The notes under the pieces were generated by a model, which was not told the DNA's origin, ran no database searches, and was given only the letters and a program-made list of their open reading frames with translations. Positions 6,289-14,103 of a DNA stretch of 17,029 nt are shown in pieces. The DNA comes from Bacillota bacterium (GTDB taxonomy: Bacteria; Bacillota; UBA5301; JASBVW01): positions 1-17,029 of the forward strand of contig JASBVW010000005.1 of assembly GCA_029961005.1 (NCBI GenBank), read 5' to 3'. Numbering within the stretch: position 1 is the stretch's first letter; each line of letters begins with the position of its first letter. Made by a program: the position numbers and the translations under genes.

Positions 6289-7598
6289 GTGGCTCTCCCC
6301 CGTTCAAGCTCCCGCTGGGTGCGCAGGAGCTCCGCAGGCCTCAGGTCCACCAAGCGGCGCGCCCGGGCGGGAGGTGCCAGGTGCAGGTTTTCGCGCGGGC
6401 AAAGCGAGAGATGAGCTTGCTCCGGGAGGGCTCCCGCCCGCTCCAGCTTGCCGGTAAAGAGAGGCGCTCCTGCCTCGGGCGACGGCCCTGCCTTCTTGCC
6501 TGGCAGCGCCCCTCGCTCTCCGCCTCCCTGCCCCCCGCTGGCTTCCACAGCCTCCCGGGGCTTCTGGCCTTCTAAATAGCGGAGGATGGCGGTCAGGGTC
6601 TCCAGATCTACGCGGTGGCGCAAGGCCAGGGGCGTGACCGCCTGGACGTCGGCGAGGCTCACTTCCTTCTGCCGGCGCAGGGCGCAATGGAGGAGAGCCG
6701 CCCGCTGAATGGCCTCAATGCCGCGGATGCTCTCCAGGCTGAACTCTACGTACATCTTGGCCAGGAGCCGCGCGAGGTAACTGGGCATCACCACTTCCCG
6801 AGCGGCCTTGAGCATCCCCTCCCACTCTTTTTGCCGGCTCTCCAGCCTCTGCCACTCTTCCCGATCGGGCCCTTCTTCCGGCCCCTGGTTTTGGGCCAGG
6901 ATGGCAGCGATGGTCTCCACGCTGGTGGGGCGCCCCATATCCATCACCAGGTCGAAGCGGTCTGAGAGCTGGCGGCGGATCTCCTGGAGCGGCCCGGGTT
7001 CTTCATCCGGGTTGGAGGCAGCCCAGACCGAGACCTGCACCGGAATCTCCACCAAAGGCAATCCCGTCTCCTCGATTTGCACCCGCCCTGGCTTGGTCCC
7101 CATCACGTCCAAGAGCACATCGGTAATCTCAGGAGAGGTATCGGCCAGCCGGTTGATCTCGTCGATGAAGATAATCCCCCGGTGAGCCTGCGGAATTATA
7201 CCCGGCAGGATAGCCGCCACCGGGTTGGTGGGGTCGGTGATCTTGGCCAGGTCGATGGAACCAGCCACCGTACCCAGCTTGGCCGAGTGGGAGATCTCGA
7301 GGAAAGGCATGGGGATCTTTTCTGTCCCCAGCGCCTCTATCTCCGCAGGAGACAACTGGCGGTGGACCGGGCAGTGCGGTCGCTTGGGATCGCAGTTGTA
7401 TAAACAGCCCTTGATCCTTTCGATGGGGGGGAGGATCTGGCGGGCGGAGCGCATCACGGTGGTCTTGCCGGTACCGCGCAGGCCCTCCGCATGGATGTGC
7501 AGCGTATCACCCCGCAAGGTGGCCAAAATGGACAGCTCCACCATCTTGAAGAGATCGCGGTTGCCGCTGTGGCGGGCCAAAGAAAGATAGGACTTCAT
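6285..7598 (-). CDS. MoxR/Mg-chelatase-I-like AAA+ ATPase with a Cys/His cluster
   Basis: A 437-residue cytosolic ATPase of the chelatase/MoxR clade of AAA+ proteins. Walker A GLRGTGKT is at 39-46, Walker B GIIFIDEIN at 141-149, sensor-1 AASNPDEE at 194-201, and the arginine-finger region QLSDRFDLVMDMGRP at 210-224. The helical lid contains RGIEAIQRAALLHCALR (292-308). Between Walker A and Walker B lies C-x3-C-x6-C-x2-H (C65, C69, C76, H79), a likely Zn or Fe-S site not found in generic MoxR proteins. The last 90 residues are low-complexity and poorly conserved in appearance. It is the first gene of a two-gene operon with the VWA protein. Such pairs remodel protein complexes or help metal insertion. 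No porphyrin, cobalamin or hydrogenase genes are present to show the client. Confidence 0.9.
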   Translation of the reverse strand: MKSYLSLARHSGNRDLFKMVELSILATLRGDTLHIHAEGLRGTGKTTVMRSARQILPPIERIKGCLYNCDPKRPHCPVHRQLSPAEIEALGTEKIPMPFLEISHSAKLGTVAGSIDLAKITDPTNPVAAILPGIIPQAHRGIIFIDEINRLADTSPEITDVLLDVMGTKPGRVQIEETGLPLVEIPVQVSVWAASNPDEEPGPLQEIRRQLSDRFDLVMDMGRPTSVETIAAILAQNQGPEEGPDREEWQRLESRQKEWEGMLKAAREVVMPSYLARLLAKMYVEFSLESIRGIEAIQRAALLHCALRRQKEVSLADVQAVTPLALRHRVDLETLTAILRYLEGQKPREAVEASGGQGGGERGALPGKKAGPSPEAGAPLFTGKLERAGALPEQAHLSLCPRENLHLAPPARARRLVDLRPAELLRTQRELERGRAT

Positions 7599-7649
7599 AC
7601 TCGATCATTCCCCTTACCCTTGAAACGAACAGCGCTGAGATCTTGTTTC

Positions 7650-7658
7650 ATTGTAGCA
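7650..7658 (-). promoter_or_regulatory. Candidate extended -10 promoter of the ATPase/VWA operon
   Basis: Minus-strand TGCTACAAT: TACAAT (7650-7655) with a TGn extension, about 51 bp before the ATPase ATG. No good -35 is visible at 16-18 bp, which is tolerable for extended -10 promoters. The rest of the 285-bp stretch between the ATPase and upp holds only this element and the upp terminator; I see no further gene. Confidence 0.4.
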
Positions 7659-7835
7659 CGGCCTCTGGAGAGAAGGCTATTCCAAAAAAGGCGACTTTTT
7701 CACTGCGGTAACAAAATATGCGGGAGGAGCGCACCTGCAGAAGAAATTTCTTAAACTTTCAAATATACCAAAAAGTGCCTAAATTTTCCGAGCCCCGCCC
7801 GCTCTGCCCCCGCTTTTAGTGTGCCCATCCGAAAT

Positions 7836-7858
7836 AGAAAAACCCCGGCCGCCCGGGG
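7836..7858 (-). terminator. Terminator after upp
   Basis: On the minus strand CCCCGG and CCGGGG (7843-7848 and 7853-7858) form a short GC stem with a 4-nt loop, immediately followed by TTTTTC. It lies 25 bp after the upp stop codon. Confidence 0.8.
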
Positions 7859-7883
7859 CGCCCCCTGTCTGCACCCACAGGTT

Positions 7884-8513
7884 TCACCGGGTTCCGAAGA
7901 GCCGATCTCCTGCATCTCCCAGGCCGGGAACGATATAGGCGTGCTCATTCAAGCCGGGATCCACCGCCGCCGCGTAGATGGCCACCTCAGGGTGGTGCTT
8001 CTCTACCCGCTCTATGCCCTCCCGCGTGGCCACCAGGCACATAAAGCGCAGATCCCGCGCTCCGCGCCGGCGCAAAAGGTCCACAGCCGCCGCGGCCGAG
8101 CCGCCGGTAGCCAGCATGGGATCCAGCACTATGGCCGGACCTCCTTCCGCCAGGCTGGGCGGAAACTTGCCGTAGTACTGCACGGGCTCCAGAGTCTCCG
8201 GGTCCCGATACAGCCCTATGTGGCCCACCCGGGCGGCAGGAAGCAGCTTTAAGACCCCGCCCAGCATGCCCAGACCCGCTCGCAGGATGGGGATTACGCT
8301 CACCCGCTCCCCCCTGACCATCCTCCCCTTGGTGCGCGCCAGCGGAGTCTCCACCTCCACTTCGACCAGGGGAAGATCGCGGGTCAGCTCGTAGGTCAAG
8401 AGGAGGGCCAGTTCCTCCACCAGCTCCCGAAACTCCTTCGGTCCGGTCTCCTTGTCTCTCAGCATGGTCAGCTTGTGCTGAACCAGCGGGTGCTCTACCA
8501 GATGAAGCGGCAT
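7884..8513 (-). CDS. upp: Uracil phosphoribosyltransferase
   Basis: This enzyme converts uracil and PRPP to UMP in pyrimidine salvage. The 209-residue length is exactly that of typical bacterial Upp. Visible signatures are the PRPP loop LDPMLATGGSA (130-140), PILRAGLGM (75-83), and the C-terminal uracil-binding segment YIVPGLGDAGDR (193-204). AAGGAGG precedes the ATG by six bases. It follows the zinc-ribbon miniprotein gene by only 27 bp and is the last gene before a terminator, so it is likely cotranscribed with that gene and with the GH2 glycosidase. Bacterial upp is often found alone or with uraA, glyA or atp genes; none of these is here. Confidence 0.97.
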   Translation of the reverse strand: MPLHLVEHPLVQHKLTMLRDKETGPKEFRELVEELALLLTYELTRDLPLVEVEVETPLARTKGRMVRGERVSVIPILRAGLGMLGGVLKLLPAARVGHIGLYRDPETLEPVQYYGKFPPSLAEGGPAIVLDPMLATGGSAAAAVDLLRRRGARDLRFMCLVATREGIERVEKHHPEVAIYAAAVDPGLNEHAYIVPGLGDAGDRLFGTR

Positions 8514-8540
8514 GCCCTCCTCCTTCCTGCCAGACCGGTT

Positions 8541-8699
8541 TTACATGGGCTTGGGCGGAACTTGGGCCTCCTTGGCCTCGTATTGAATTCTGGCCTTGCA
8601 GAGCTCGCAAATATACGTGTTCTTGGGCTTGAGGACCTTTTCCCACAGGGGTCGATTGACGTCATAGGTCTTCCCGCAGATGATGCACTTCTGTTTCAT
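8541..8699 (-). CDS. 52-aa zinc-ribbon protein (YlaI/DUF2197-like)
   Basis: An ATG at 8699 preceded by AAGGGAGGG encodes MKQKCIICGKTYDVNRPLWE, then YICELCKARIQYEAKEAQ and a proline-rich tail PPKPM, ending in TAA. The paired CxxC motifs (C5/C8 and C31/C34) form a zinc ribbon. The spacing and the CGKTYDV and TYICELC context resemble the Firmicutes DUF2197 family (Bacillus YlaI), a comparison from memory. Function is unknown in that family. It is placed 48 bp after the GH2 gene and 27 bp before upp on the same strand, probably as the middle gene of that operon. Confidence 0.85.
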   Translation of the reverse strand: MKQKCIICGKTYDVNRPLWEKVLKPKNTYICELCKARIQYEAKEAQVPPKPM

Positions 8700-8747
8700 T
8701 GAGCTACCCTCCCTTACTAAAAAAGTCGGAGCGTACCGGCATAAACT

Positions 8748-10898
8748 TTACTCCTTTTCTGCCTCCTGCACCTCGATGAAATAAGTGTTAAGCAGCTGGC
8801 GCTCTCCGTAGCGCAAAAGCAATTCCAGGCGGTGTCGCCCGGGGGTGAGGAAGCGCACGTGAAAATCCCCCACCTGCTTGGCCAGGGAATCCGGCTCCAA
8901 AGCGGAAACCAGAGAACAGTGCTGGATCCGCTCGCCGTCCGGGCGGTAGAGCGAAAAATCCACCCGCACCTCCGGATAGGCGGTGCGCCCGTCGTTGACC
9001 ACATAAACCGGAATGGCCACCGGCTCCCCCACCGCGTAGACGTCTTTCTCCAGGAGGGTAAAGACGTATTCAGGGTTGAAAGCCGTCTGCAGGTGGTAAT
9101 AGGAGCGCTTCGGCACCCGCCAGTAATCCACCACCGACCAAGTCACCGCGGGGTTGGCGTCTTGGAACATGAAGGCCAGGATGCCGCCGGTGGGCCTGTA
9201 CTTGTGGAAACGCAGGCGGTCGATGTAATACTGATGGATGGCGATCTGGTAGTCCTGGGTCAGGTCGATGAGCTCCTGCAAGCTCCGTGCCTCGTCGATG
9301 GCCAGCCAGTAGCGCATGATGTCCGGTTGGGCGCAGTAGCGCTTGGCCAGGAGATCCCAATCCAGTTGCTTGAGATCGGCCGGCAAAAAGCGCAGGGCAC
9401 TCTCGTAATTGGGGAAGCTCTGCGCTCCAAACTCGGTGAGAAAACGGATGTTGCGCGGGAAGCGCCGCCGCACCAGCTCGAAGCGGCGCTTGGGGCCGTT
9501 GGTCATGTACCAGCCGAAGTACCAGTGGGTGTCCCCTCCCCGGTGCAGGAGGGCGATCTCCCCGGAGGAGCGCACCACAAACCGGGAAGGGTCCAAGGCC
9601 TGGGCCACTTTCTTCAATTTCCGGTCCAGTACGTCGCGGTCCCAGCTGTAGACAAAAGCGTTAAAGTCGGTGCGCAGAGCCCGCCAGAAGGTCTCATCCT
9701 TGGTATCCACCATGTAGATGGGTTCATTGTGCATGCACCAGATGACGATGGAGGGGTGATTGTACAGGGTTTTAATCATCAGCGCCACCTGGCGGCGCGC
9801 CTCGTTGACGATATCGTGCCGGTACTGCCACTGGAGGGGAAAATCCTGCCAGAGCAAGATACCCGCCTCATCCGCCGCCTCGTAGAGCACGGGGTGATCC
9901 ACATGAGCATGGACGCGCAACATGTTCATGTGGGCCTCTTTGGCCAGCTGCAGGTCCTGGTCCGCCCGCTCCCGCGTCATGGTGGCGAGGCGGACATCCC
10001 CCGGCGGATAGTTGTTGCCCTTGGCCAGAAAGCGCACCCCGTTCAGGTAGCAGATCCAGTTCTTCATGCGGAAGGTGCGCAGGCCGAAGTTTAGGCTCTC
10101 TTGGTCCTGCAGGACATCGCCCTCCCGGACCTCCACCGTCACCCGGTACAGGTTGGGGTGGCCCAGGTCATGGGTCCACCAGAGCCGGTACTCCGGCAGG
10201 TCCAGGGTGGTGCGGATGGTGTTCTCACCGCGCTGCAGGTCCACCACCTGGCGAAAGCTGTACCCCTGGCCTTTAAAGTTGAAAGGCTCCCAGTGCAGCC
10301 TAATCTCGGCCGAAGCGGGCCGCCGGCTCTTTAAGACCAGATGGACCTGGACGCGGGCTTTCTTTTGATCGAAGTCCAGCGTGCGGAAGTACTTCTCGGC
10401 CAGGTAAATGTCCCGGGTGTAAACCAGCTCTACGGGCAGCCAGATACCGCCGGGGTTAGTGGCCGGGTCAATGGCGTCCCAGTGAGAAAAGACGCCCGTG
10501 ATCATCCGCTTGCGGCGCTTGGACTTTTCGTCCGGGCAATTCACCTCTACCACCAGGACGTTTTGTTCGCGCAAAAGGCCGGTCACTTCGTACTCGGCCG
10601 GGATAAAGTAGCCTTCGTTGCTGCCCAGGAGGGTCCCGTTCAGATAGACCGTAGACCAGTAAAAGACCCCGTTCAGGCGCAGGCGGTAAGTCATCCCCTG
10701 TTCCTTGAGGAGCGGGAACTCCTTGCGATAGACCACCTTTCCACTGTAGGAGGAGAGGGCGGGCAACTGTTGCCAATGGGCCGGCAGCTCCTGGGTCAGC
10801 CAACCGGAACGGCTGATGCTCGGCAGGCGGTCCGAGTCCGCAAATTCTTCTACCGGCTTGAGCAACCAGGGACCGTTCAGATCGATCTTGCCCAGCAT
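8748..10898 (-). CDS. Glycoside hydrolase family 2, beta-mannosidase-like
   Basis: A 716-residue retaining glycosidase with no signal peptide, hence cytosolic. Residues 1-160 form the jelly-roll sugar-binding domain (YSGKVVYRKEF, VYLNGTLLGSNEGYF). Residues about 165-275 form the Ig-like sandwich ending in FGLRTF. The TIM barrel begins near GVRFLAKGNNYPPGD (287-301). The acid/base glutamate is E392 in IWCMHNEP and the nucleophile is E489 in FLTEFGAQSFP. The LTEFGAQSFP and WWTHDLGHPNLY segments resemble beta-mannosidases and exo-glucosaminidases more than LacZ, but specificity cannot be fixed from sequence. AAGGAGG is eight bases before the ATG. It appears to head an operon with the zinc-ribbon gene and upp, and is divergent from the 108-aa protein gene. 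Confidence 0.93.
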   Translation of the reverse strand: MLGKIDLNGPWLLKPVEEFADSDRLPSISRSGWLTQELPAHWQQLPALSSYSGKVVYRKEFPLLKEQGMTYRLRLNGVFYWSTVYLNGTLLGSNEGYFIPAEYEVTGLLREQNVLVVEVNCPDEKSKRRKRMITGVFSHWDAIDPATNPGGIWLPVELVYTRDIYLAEKYFRTLDFDQKKARVQVHLVLKSRRPASAEIRLHWEPFNFKGQGYSFRQVVDLQRGENTIRTTLDLPEYRLWWTHDLGHPNLYRVTVEVREGDVLQDQESLNFGLRTFRMKNWICYLNGVRFLAKGNNYPPGDVRLATMTRERADQDLQLAKEAHMNMLRVHAHVDHPVLYEAADEAGILLWQDFPLQWQYRHDIVNEARRQVALMIKTLYNHPSIVIWCMHNEPIYMVDTKDETFWRALRTDFNAFVYSWDRDVLDRKLKKVAQALDPSRFVVRSSGEIALLHRGGDTHWYFGWYMTNGPKRRFELVRRRFPRNIRFLTEFGAQSFPNYESALRFLPADLKQLDWDLLAKRYCAQPDIMRYWLAIDEARSLQELIDLTQDYQIAIHQYYIDRLRFHKYRPTGGILAFMFQDANPAVTWSVVDYWRVPKRSYYHLQTAFNPEYVFTLLEKDVYAVGEPVAIPVYVVNDGRTAYPEVRVDFSLYRPDGERIQHCSLVSALEPDSLAKQVGDFHVRFLTPGRHRLELLLRYGERQLLNTYFIEVQEAEKE

Positions 10899-11043
10899 GT
10901 GGTGAGCCTCCTTCTGCGCCCGGGGCTAAGCCAACCAAAATAGCGAAAAACGACAGCTGAGGAATATTTCTCTTCCTTTTCTTCTGTACCTGCTTAAAAG
11001 GGCAAATCCTGTACCCCCTGTCACCGGCCAGAAGCGCCCGGAA

Positions 11044-11049
11044 TATAAT
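11044..11049 (+). promoter_or_regulatory. Candidate -10 element for the 108-aa protein gene
   Basis: A perfect TATAAT lies 40 bp before the ATG at 11090, in an otherwise GC-rich stretch. No convincing -35 is seen at 16-18 bp, so another sigma factor or an activator may be needed. The 191-bp divergent gap also contains the GH2 ribosome binding site, but no clear minus-strand promoter. Confidence 0.45.
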
Positions 11050-11089
11050 TTAGTGACACAGGCCGATTACTGCACAAGGAGAGATTTCT

Positions 11090-11416
11090 ATGTATTACGA
11101 CGACCCTTACTCTCGGTCCGGCGGATCTCGGTCCCCTTACGGCGACTATGGCTGGTGGGATGACAAAGACAGGGAAAGAGATAGACACGAGCTGTACGAC
11201 CGCATGATGCGCATGATGTCCGAGCTGATGGACCTGTGCCGGCGCATGATGGATGAACACCGCGAGATGATGGACCTCTGTCGCCAGCTGCGGGAAGAGA
11301 TGTCGGACTGCCTGCGGCTCCTGCGGGAGATGGACCAGCACCTCCACGACATCATGGAGCAGCTGGGGGAGCGGCCGCCCAGGGCCGGCAGCACCTATGC
11401 AGAAAAAAAAGCCTGA
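11090..11416 (+). CDS. Met/Cys-rich helical protein of 108 aa, unknown function
   Basis: Starts MYYDDPYSRSGGSRSPYGDY, a Tyr/Gly/Ser-rich disordered head with WWDDKDRERDRHE. From about residue 33 to 92 it is one continuous amphipathic helix, very rich in methionine (12 Met between 39 and 89) and charged residues, with cysteines at 50, 64 and 74. A 14-residue unit (ELMDLCRRMMDEHR, then EMMDLCRQLREEMS) is repeated once, placing C50 and C64 exactly two heptads apart. It is probably a coiled-coil oligomer. AAGGAGAG precedes the ATG by about seven bases. No signal peptide or membrane segment. Family not recognised. The Met/Cys/His ladder would suit soft-metal binding, but this is speculation. Confidence 0.8.
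   Translation: MYYDDPYSRSGGSRSPYGDYGWWDDKDRERDRHELYDRMMRMMSELMDLCRRMMDEHREMMDLCRQLREEMSDCLRLLREMDQHLHDIMEQLGERPPRAGSTYAEKKA
11222..11305 (+). repeat. Two tandem 42-bp units encoding the heptad repeat
   Basis: Codons 45-58 and 59-72 of the 108-aa gene are a degenerate tandem pair. The first halves match closely (GAGNTGATGGACCTNTG), while the second halves have diverged. This indicates an internal duplication that lengthened the helix by two heptads. Confidence 0.55.
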
Positions 11417-11441
11417 GCGCGCCCGGCGCGCCCTCACCCGG

Positions 11442-11495
11442 CCAGACCCTGGTCTGGAAGTTTCCCGGCCCGGAGAGCTAGCCCTCCCGGGCCGG
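11442..11495. repeat. Two GC-rich inverted repeats between the 108-aa gene and rlmD
   Basis: CCAGACC-CT-GGTCTGG (11442-11457) is a perfect 7-bp inverted repeat with a 2-nt centre. CCGGCCCGG (11465-11473) pairs with CCGGGCCGG (11487-11495), a 9-bp stem with a 13-nt loop. Neither has a T-tract, so they are not standard terminators. They could slow transcription or stabilise the 3' end of the small-protein message. The rest of the 205-bp gap (11417-11621) shows nothing recognisable apart from the rlmD ribosome binding site. Confidence 0.5.
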
Positions 11496-11621
11496 CTGCC
11501 ATCTTTCCCCCCAGCAGCGCGGAGCCAGCGCGCCGCGAGTAGAAGGAACCGGAGGGGACAAGGGTAAAATGGACAGGAGGAGATCATTGCTCGCCCCCGG
11601 AGCTTCTGCAGGAGGAGAAGG

Positions 11622-13025
11622 ATGGAACACCCTAAACCAGTCCGTCCGGGAGAGGTCTGCCGGCTGCGCATTGAAGACCTGGCGCACGAGGGGGAGGGCG
11701 TGGGGCGCTGCGCCGGGTTGGCCGTCTTCATCCCCCTGGCCCTGCCCGGCGACCTGGCCGAGGTGCAGATCCAGGAGGTCCGGCGCCATTACGCCCGCGG
11801 CCGGCTTTTGAGACTGGTGGAGCCCTCCCCGGAGCGGGTCAAGCCGCCGTGCCCTTCCTGGCCCCGCTGCGGCGGCTGCCAGCTGCCGCACCTGGACTAC
11901 CGGGCCCAACTGGACCGCAAGCGCCGGCTGGTCGAGGCCGCCCTGCGCCGCCTGGGGCACCTGGAGGAGGTGCCGGTGCGGGAGACCCTGGGCATGGACG
12001 AACCCTGGTTCTACCGCAACAAGGCCCAGTTCCCGGTGCGCGGCCGGCCCGGGCACCTGGAGATGGGCTTTTTCGCCCGCGGCACCCACCAGGTGGTCCC
12101 CATCGACCAGTGCCGGATCCACCACCCCTTGATCAGCCGCACCCTCCAGGTCGTCAAGCCCCTTTTGGAGGAGTACCGGGTCCCTCCCTACGATGAAGAG
12201 TCCGGCCGGGGGCTCCTGCGGCACGTGGCGGTGCGGGTAGGGTTCCGGACGGGGGAGGTGCTGCTCACCTTCGTCACCGCCGCCTCCTCCTTCCCCCCGG
12301 GGCCGGAGGTGGCAGAGCGGCTCCGGGCGGCGCTTCCGGAAGTGGTCGGCGTAGCCCAGAACGTCAACCCCCGGCGCACCAACGTCATCTTCGGGCCGGA
12401 GACCTTTCTCCTGGCGGGGCGGGGGTACATCCTGGAGGAGCTGTGCGGCGTGCGCTTCCGCATCTCCCCGACCTCCTTCTTCCAAGTCAACCCCCGGCAG
12501 GCAGAGGTCCTGTACGCCCGGGTGGCCCGCTACGCCGGCCTGGCAGAGGAACGGGAGGCCGGGGGAGCAAACCCGGTGCCGGAAGCTCCCACGCTCCTGG
12601 ACCTCTACTCCGGGATCGGGAGCATCGCCCTCTGCTTGGCGGGGCGGGCCGGCCGGGTGATCGGGGTGGAAGAGGCGGAAGAAGCGGTGCGGGACGCCCG
12701 GGAGAACGCGCGCCTGAACGGCATCGCCAACGCGGAGTTCCGCTGCGGGCCGGTGGAGGAGGTCCTGCCGCGGCTGGCCGCGGAGGGGCTGCGGCCGGAC
12801 ATCGCGGTCCTGGACCCGCCCCGCAGCGGCTGCTCCCCCCAGGTGCTGGACACCGTAGCGGAGCTGGCCGCGCCGCGCCTGGTCTACGTCTCCTGCCATC
12901 CCGCCACTTTGGCCAGGGACCTGGCCCGCCTGCGCCAGCGCGGCTACCAGGCGGTGGAGGTGCAGCCGGTGGATATGTTCCCCCAGACCAGCCACGTGGA
13001 AGCCGTAGCGCTGTGCTGCCTCTGA
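11622..13025 (+). CDS. rlmD: 23S rRNA (uracil-5-)-methyltransferase, RlmD/RumA family
   Basis: A SAM-dependent enzyme making 5-methyluridine in 23S rRNA (U1939 in E. coli numbering; some Firmicutes enzymes also do U747), 467 residues. A TRAM domain covers residues 1-65. The [4Fe-4S] ligands are C77, C83, C86 (CPSWPRCGGC) and C164 (DQCRIHH). The SAM site is LLDLYSGIGSIAL (325-337), followed by AVLDPPRSG (395-403). The catalytic cysteine is C425 in VYVSCHPATLARDL, and the general base is E460 in QTSHVEAV. AGGAGG lies six bases before the ATG at 11622. It is the last gene of the plus-strand block and ends at a bidirectional terminator. Specificity between RlmC, RlmD and RlmCD cannot be read from sequence. 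Confidence 0.93.
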   Translation: MEHPKPVRPGEVCRLRIEDLAHEGEGVGRCAGLAVFIPLALPGDLAEVQIQEVRRHYARGRLLRLVEPSPERVKPPCPSWPRCGGCQLPHLDYRAQLDRKRRLVEAALRRLGHLEEVPVRETLGMDEPWFYRNKAQFPVRGRPGHLEMGFFARGTHQVVPIDQCRIHHPLISRTLQVVKPLLEEYRVPPYDEESGRGLLRHVAVRVGFRTGEVLLTFVTAASSFPPGPEVAERLRAALPEVVGVAQNVNPRRTNVIFGPETFLLAGRGYILEELCGVRFRISPTSFFQVNPRQAEVLYARVARYAGLAEEREAGGANPVPEAPTLLDLYSGIGSIALCLAGRAGRVIGVEEAEEAVRDARENARLNGIANAEFRCGPVEEVLPRLAAEGLRPDIAVLDPPRSGCSPQVLDTVAELAAPRLVYVSCHPATLARDLARLRQRGYQAVEVQPVDMFPQTSHVEAVALCCL

Positions 13026-13034
13026 ACCCAATAA

Positions 13035-13062
13035 AAAGGGTGGGCCGCGCGGCCCACCCTTT
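13035..13062. terminator. Bidirectional terminator between rlmD and the cytochrome gene
   Basis: AAAGGGTGGGCC (13035-13046) and GGCCCACCCTTT (13051-13062) are perfect complements around a GCGC loop, a 12-bp stem. On the minus strand the hairpin is followed by more Ts (TTTTTATT), ending the cytochrome transcript. On the plus strand it ends in only TTT, 9 bp after the rlmD stop. Confidence 0.92.
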
Positions 13063-13083
13063 CACTGTGGTGTACCTGTGCAG

Positions 13084-14061
13084 TTACCGCAGCGCGGCGC
13101 CGGGCACATCCTTGCCCGTCAGCTGCTTGTAGGAGTTCTGCAGGAGGCTGACGACATAGGCCGGGTTGTGGATGCCGTAGCTTCCGTCTTCCTCCACCAG
13201 CGCCAGGTTGAAGCGGGCGTTGTAGAGGGCCTCCGGCACCTTCACCTCTTTCTTGTTGTTGTCCTCCCAGGCAAAGGACCCGTGGCTCTCGTGGAAGTGA
13301 GCGCCCAGAGCGGCTTCCTTCTCTTCTATCGCTTTCTCAAGCAGCGCAATCAGCCCTTTGACCTCGTCCTGGATGCCCTCCACCACCTTGTCGCCGTCGT
13401 AGTCGGCCAGAGCGGTCCGGTTCACCGTGGTCAAGCCCGGATGGCAGGAACCGCAGGCCTGGGCCACGTACTCGGGTTTGTTTACTACCTTAAAGGTATG
13501 GTTCGGAATGCCGTCCAGCTTGGCCATGTGGCAGCTTACACAGGTATCCGGGGTGGCGCCGTGAGGAGAGCTGGGGTAAACCACGCCCGGGACCTTGGCC
13601 CCCACCGCCGCAAACAGGACGTCAAACTGCGCTGAACGATGCGGAGCCGGCTTCTTCTCCGGGTCCGGCAGCTTGCGCCCGTTGTGGCAGGAGATGCAGA
13701 GCGCACCGGCGCCGGCCCCTTTGACCTGGAATCCGTTGGCTAGCTTACCGGGATCGCCGGAAGCCATGATCGCCTGGGCCTTCGCACCGTGGCAGACGCC
13801 GCAGTCAATGGAGTTGGGCGTATTCTTGACCGCCGCCGGCAGATCGGCCCGCTTCGTGACGTTGTTGGCAAAACCTTGACCGTCGTGGCAGATGATGCAG
13901 TTGTCGCGCATGATCGGGCTGTCCTGGTTGATCTCTCCCAGGTTCTTGGCGTTGTGCTTGGTTCCGTTCCACTGCTCCTGAGGTGTAGCAGCCATCGCCA
14001 GAGCAGCAACGCCAAAGACCAGTAAACCGGCCAGGAACCACGTCAAGGTCTGTTTACTCAT
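13084..14061 (-). CDS. Exported penta-heme c-type cytochrome
   Basis: Starting at ATG 14061 the 325-residue precursor has a signal peptide (MSKQTLTWFLAGLLVFGVAA, cleavage near AMA-AT, about residue 25). It has five CxxCH haem-binding motifs: CIICH (55-59), CGVCH (87-91), CISCH (122-126), CVSCH (174-178) and CGSCH (203-207). Histidines that could be distal ligands are scattered between them. The haem-free C-terminal part has a helix EVKGLIALLEKAIEEKEAAL and the motif ARFNLALVEEDGSYGIHNPAY, which I associate with NrfA- or Otr-like multihaem cytochromes of anaerobes. An ATG six bases earlier (14067) abuts GGAGGAGG, so the second ATG, with six-base spacing, is preferred. It lies 85 bp downstream of glycogen phosphorylase. 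The electron partner is not in the window. Likely role: extracytoplasmic electron transfer or reductase. Confidence 0.93.
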   Translation of the reverse strand: MSKQTLTWFLAGLLVFGVAALAMAATPQEQWNGTKHNAKNLGEINQDSPIMRDNCIICHDGQGFANNVTKRADLPAAVKNTPNSIDCGVCHGAKAQAIMASGDPGKLANGFQVKGAGAGALCISCHNGRKLPDPEKKPAPHRSAQFDVLFAAVGAKVPGVVYPSSPHGATPDTCVSCHMAKLDGIPNHTFKVVNKPEYVAQACGSCHPGLTTVNRTALADYDGDKVVEGIQDEVKGLIALLEKAIEEKEAALGAHFHESHGSFAWEDNNKKEVKVPEALYNARFNLALVEEDGSYGIHNPAYVVSLLQNSYKQLTGKDVPGAALR

Positions 14062-14103
14062 TTCCATCCTCCTCCATAATTTGGATTTACTGCGATTATT
14101 GTT

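Noticed and set aside
7751..7948. 65-codon minus-strand frame overlapping the upp 3' end
   Set aside because: It runs through the upp terminator and lacks a ribosome binding site or any motif.
8832..10094. 420-codon open frame on the plus strand
   Set aside because: Antisense shadow of the GH2 gene; no recognisable domain and no ribosome binding site.
11478..13031. Long 517-codon open frame on the minus strand
   Set aside because: It lies entirely antisense to rlmD, whose protein has all family motifs. The antisense translation is Gly/Ala/Arg/His-rich without domains, a usual effect of high GC.
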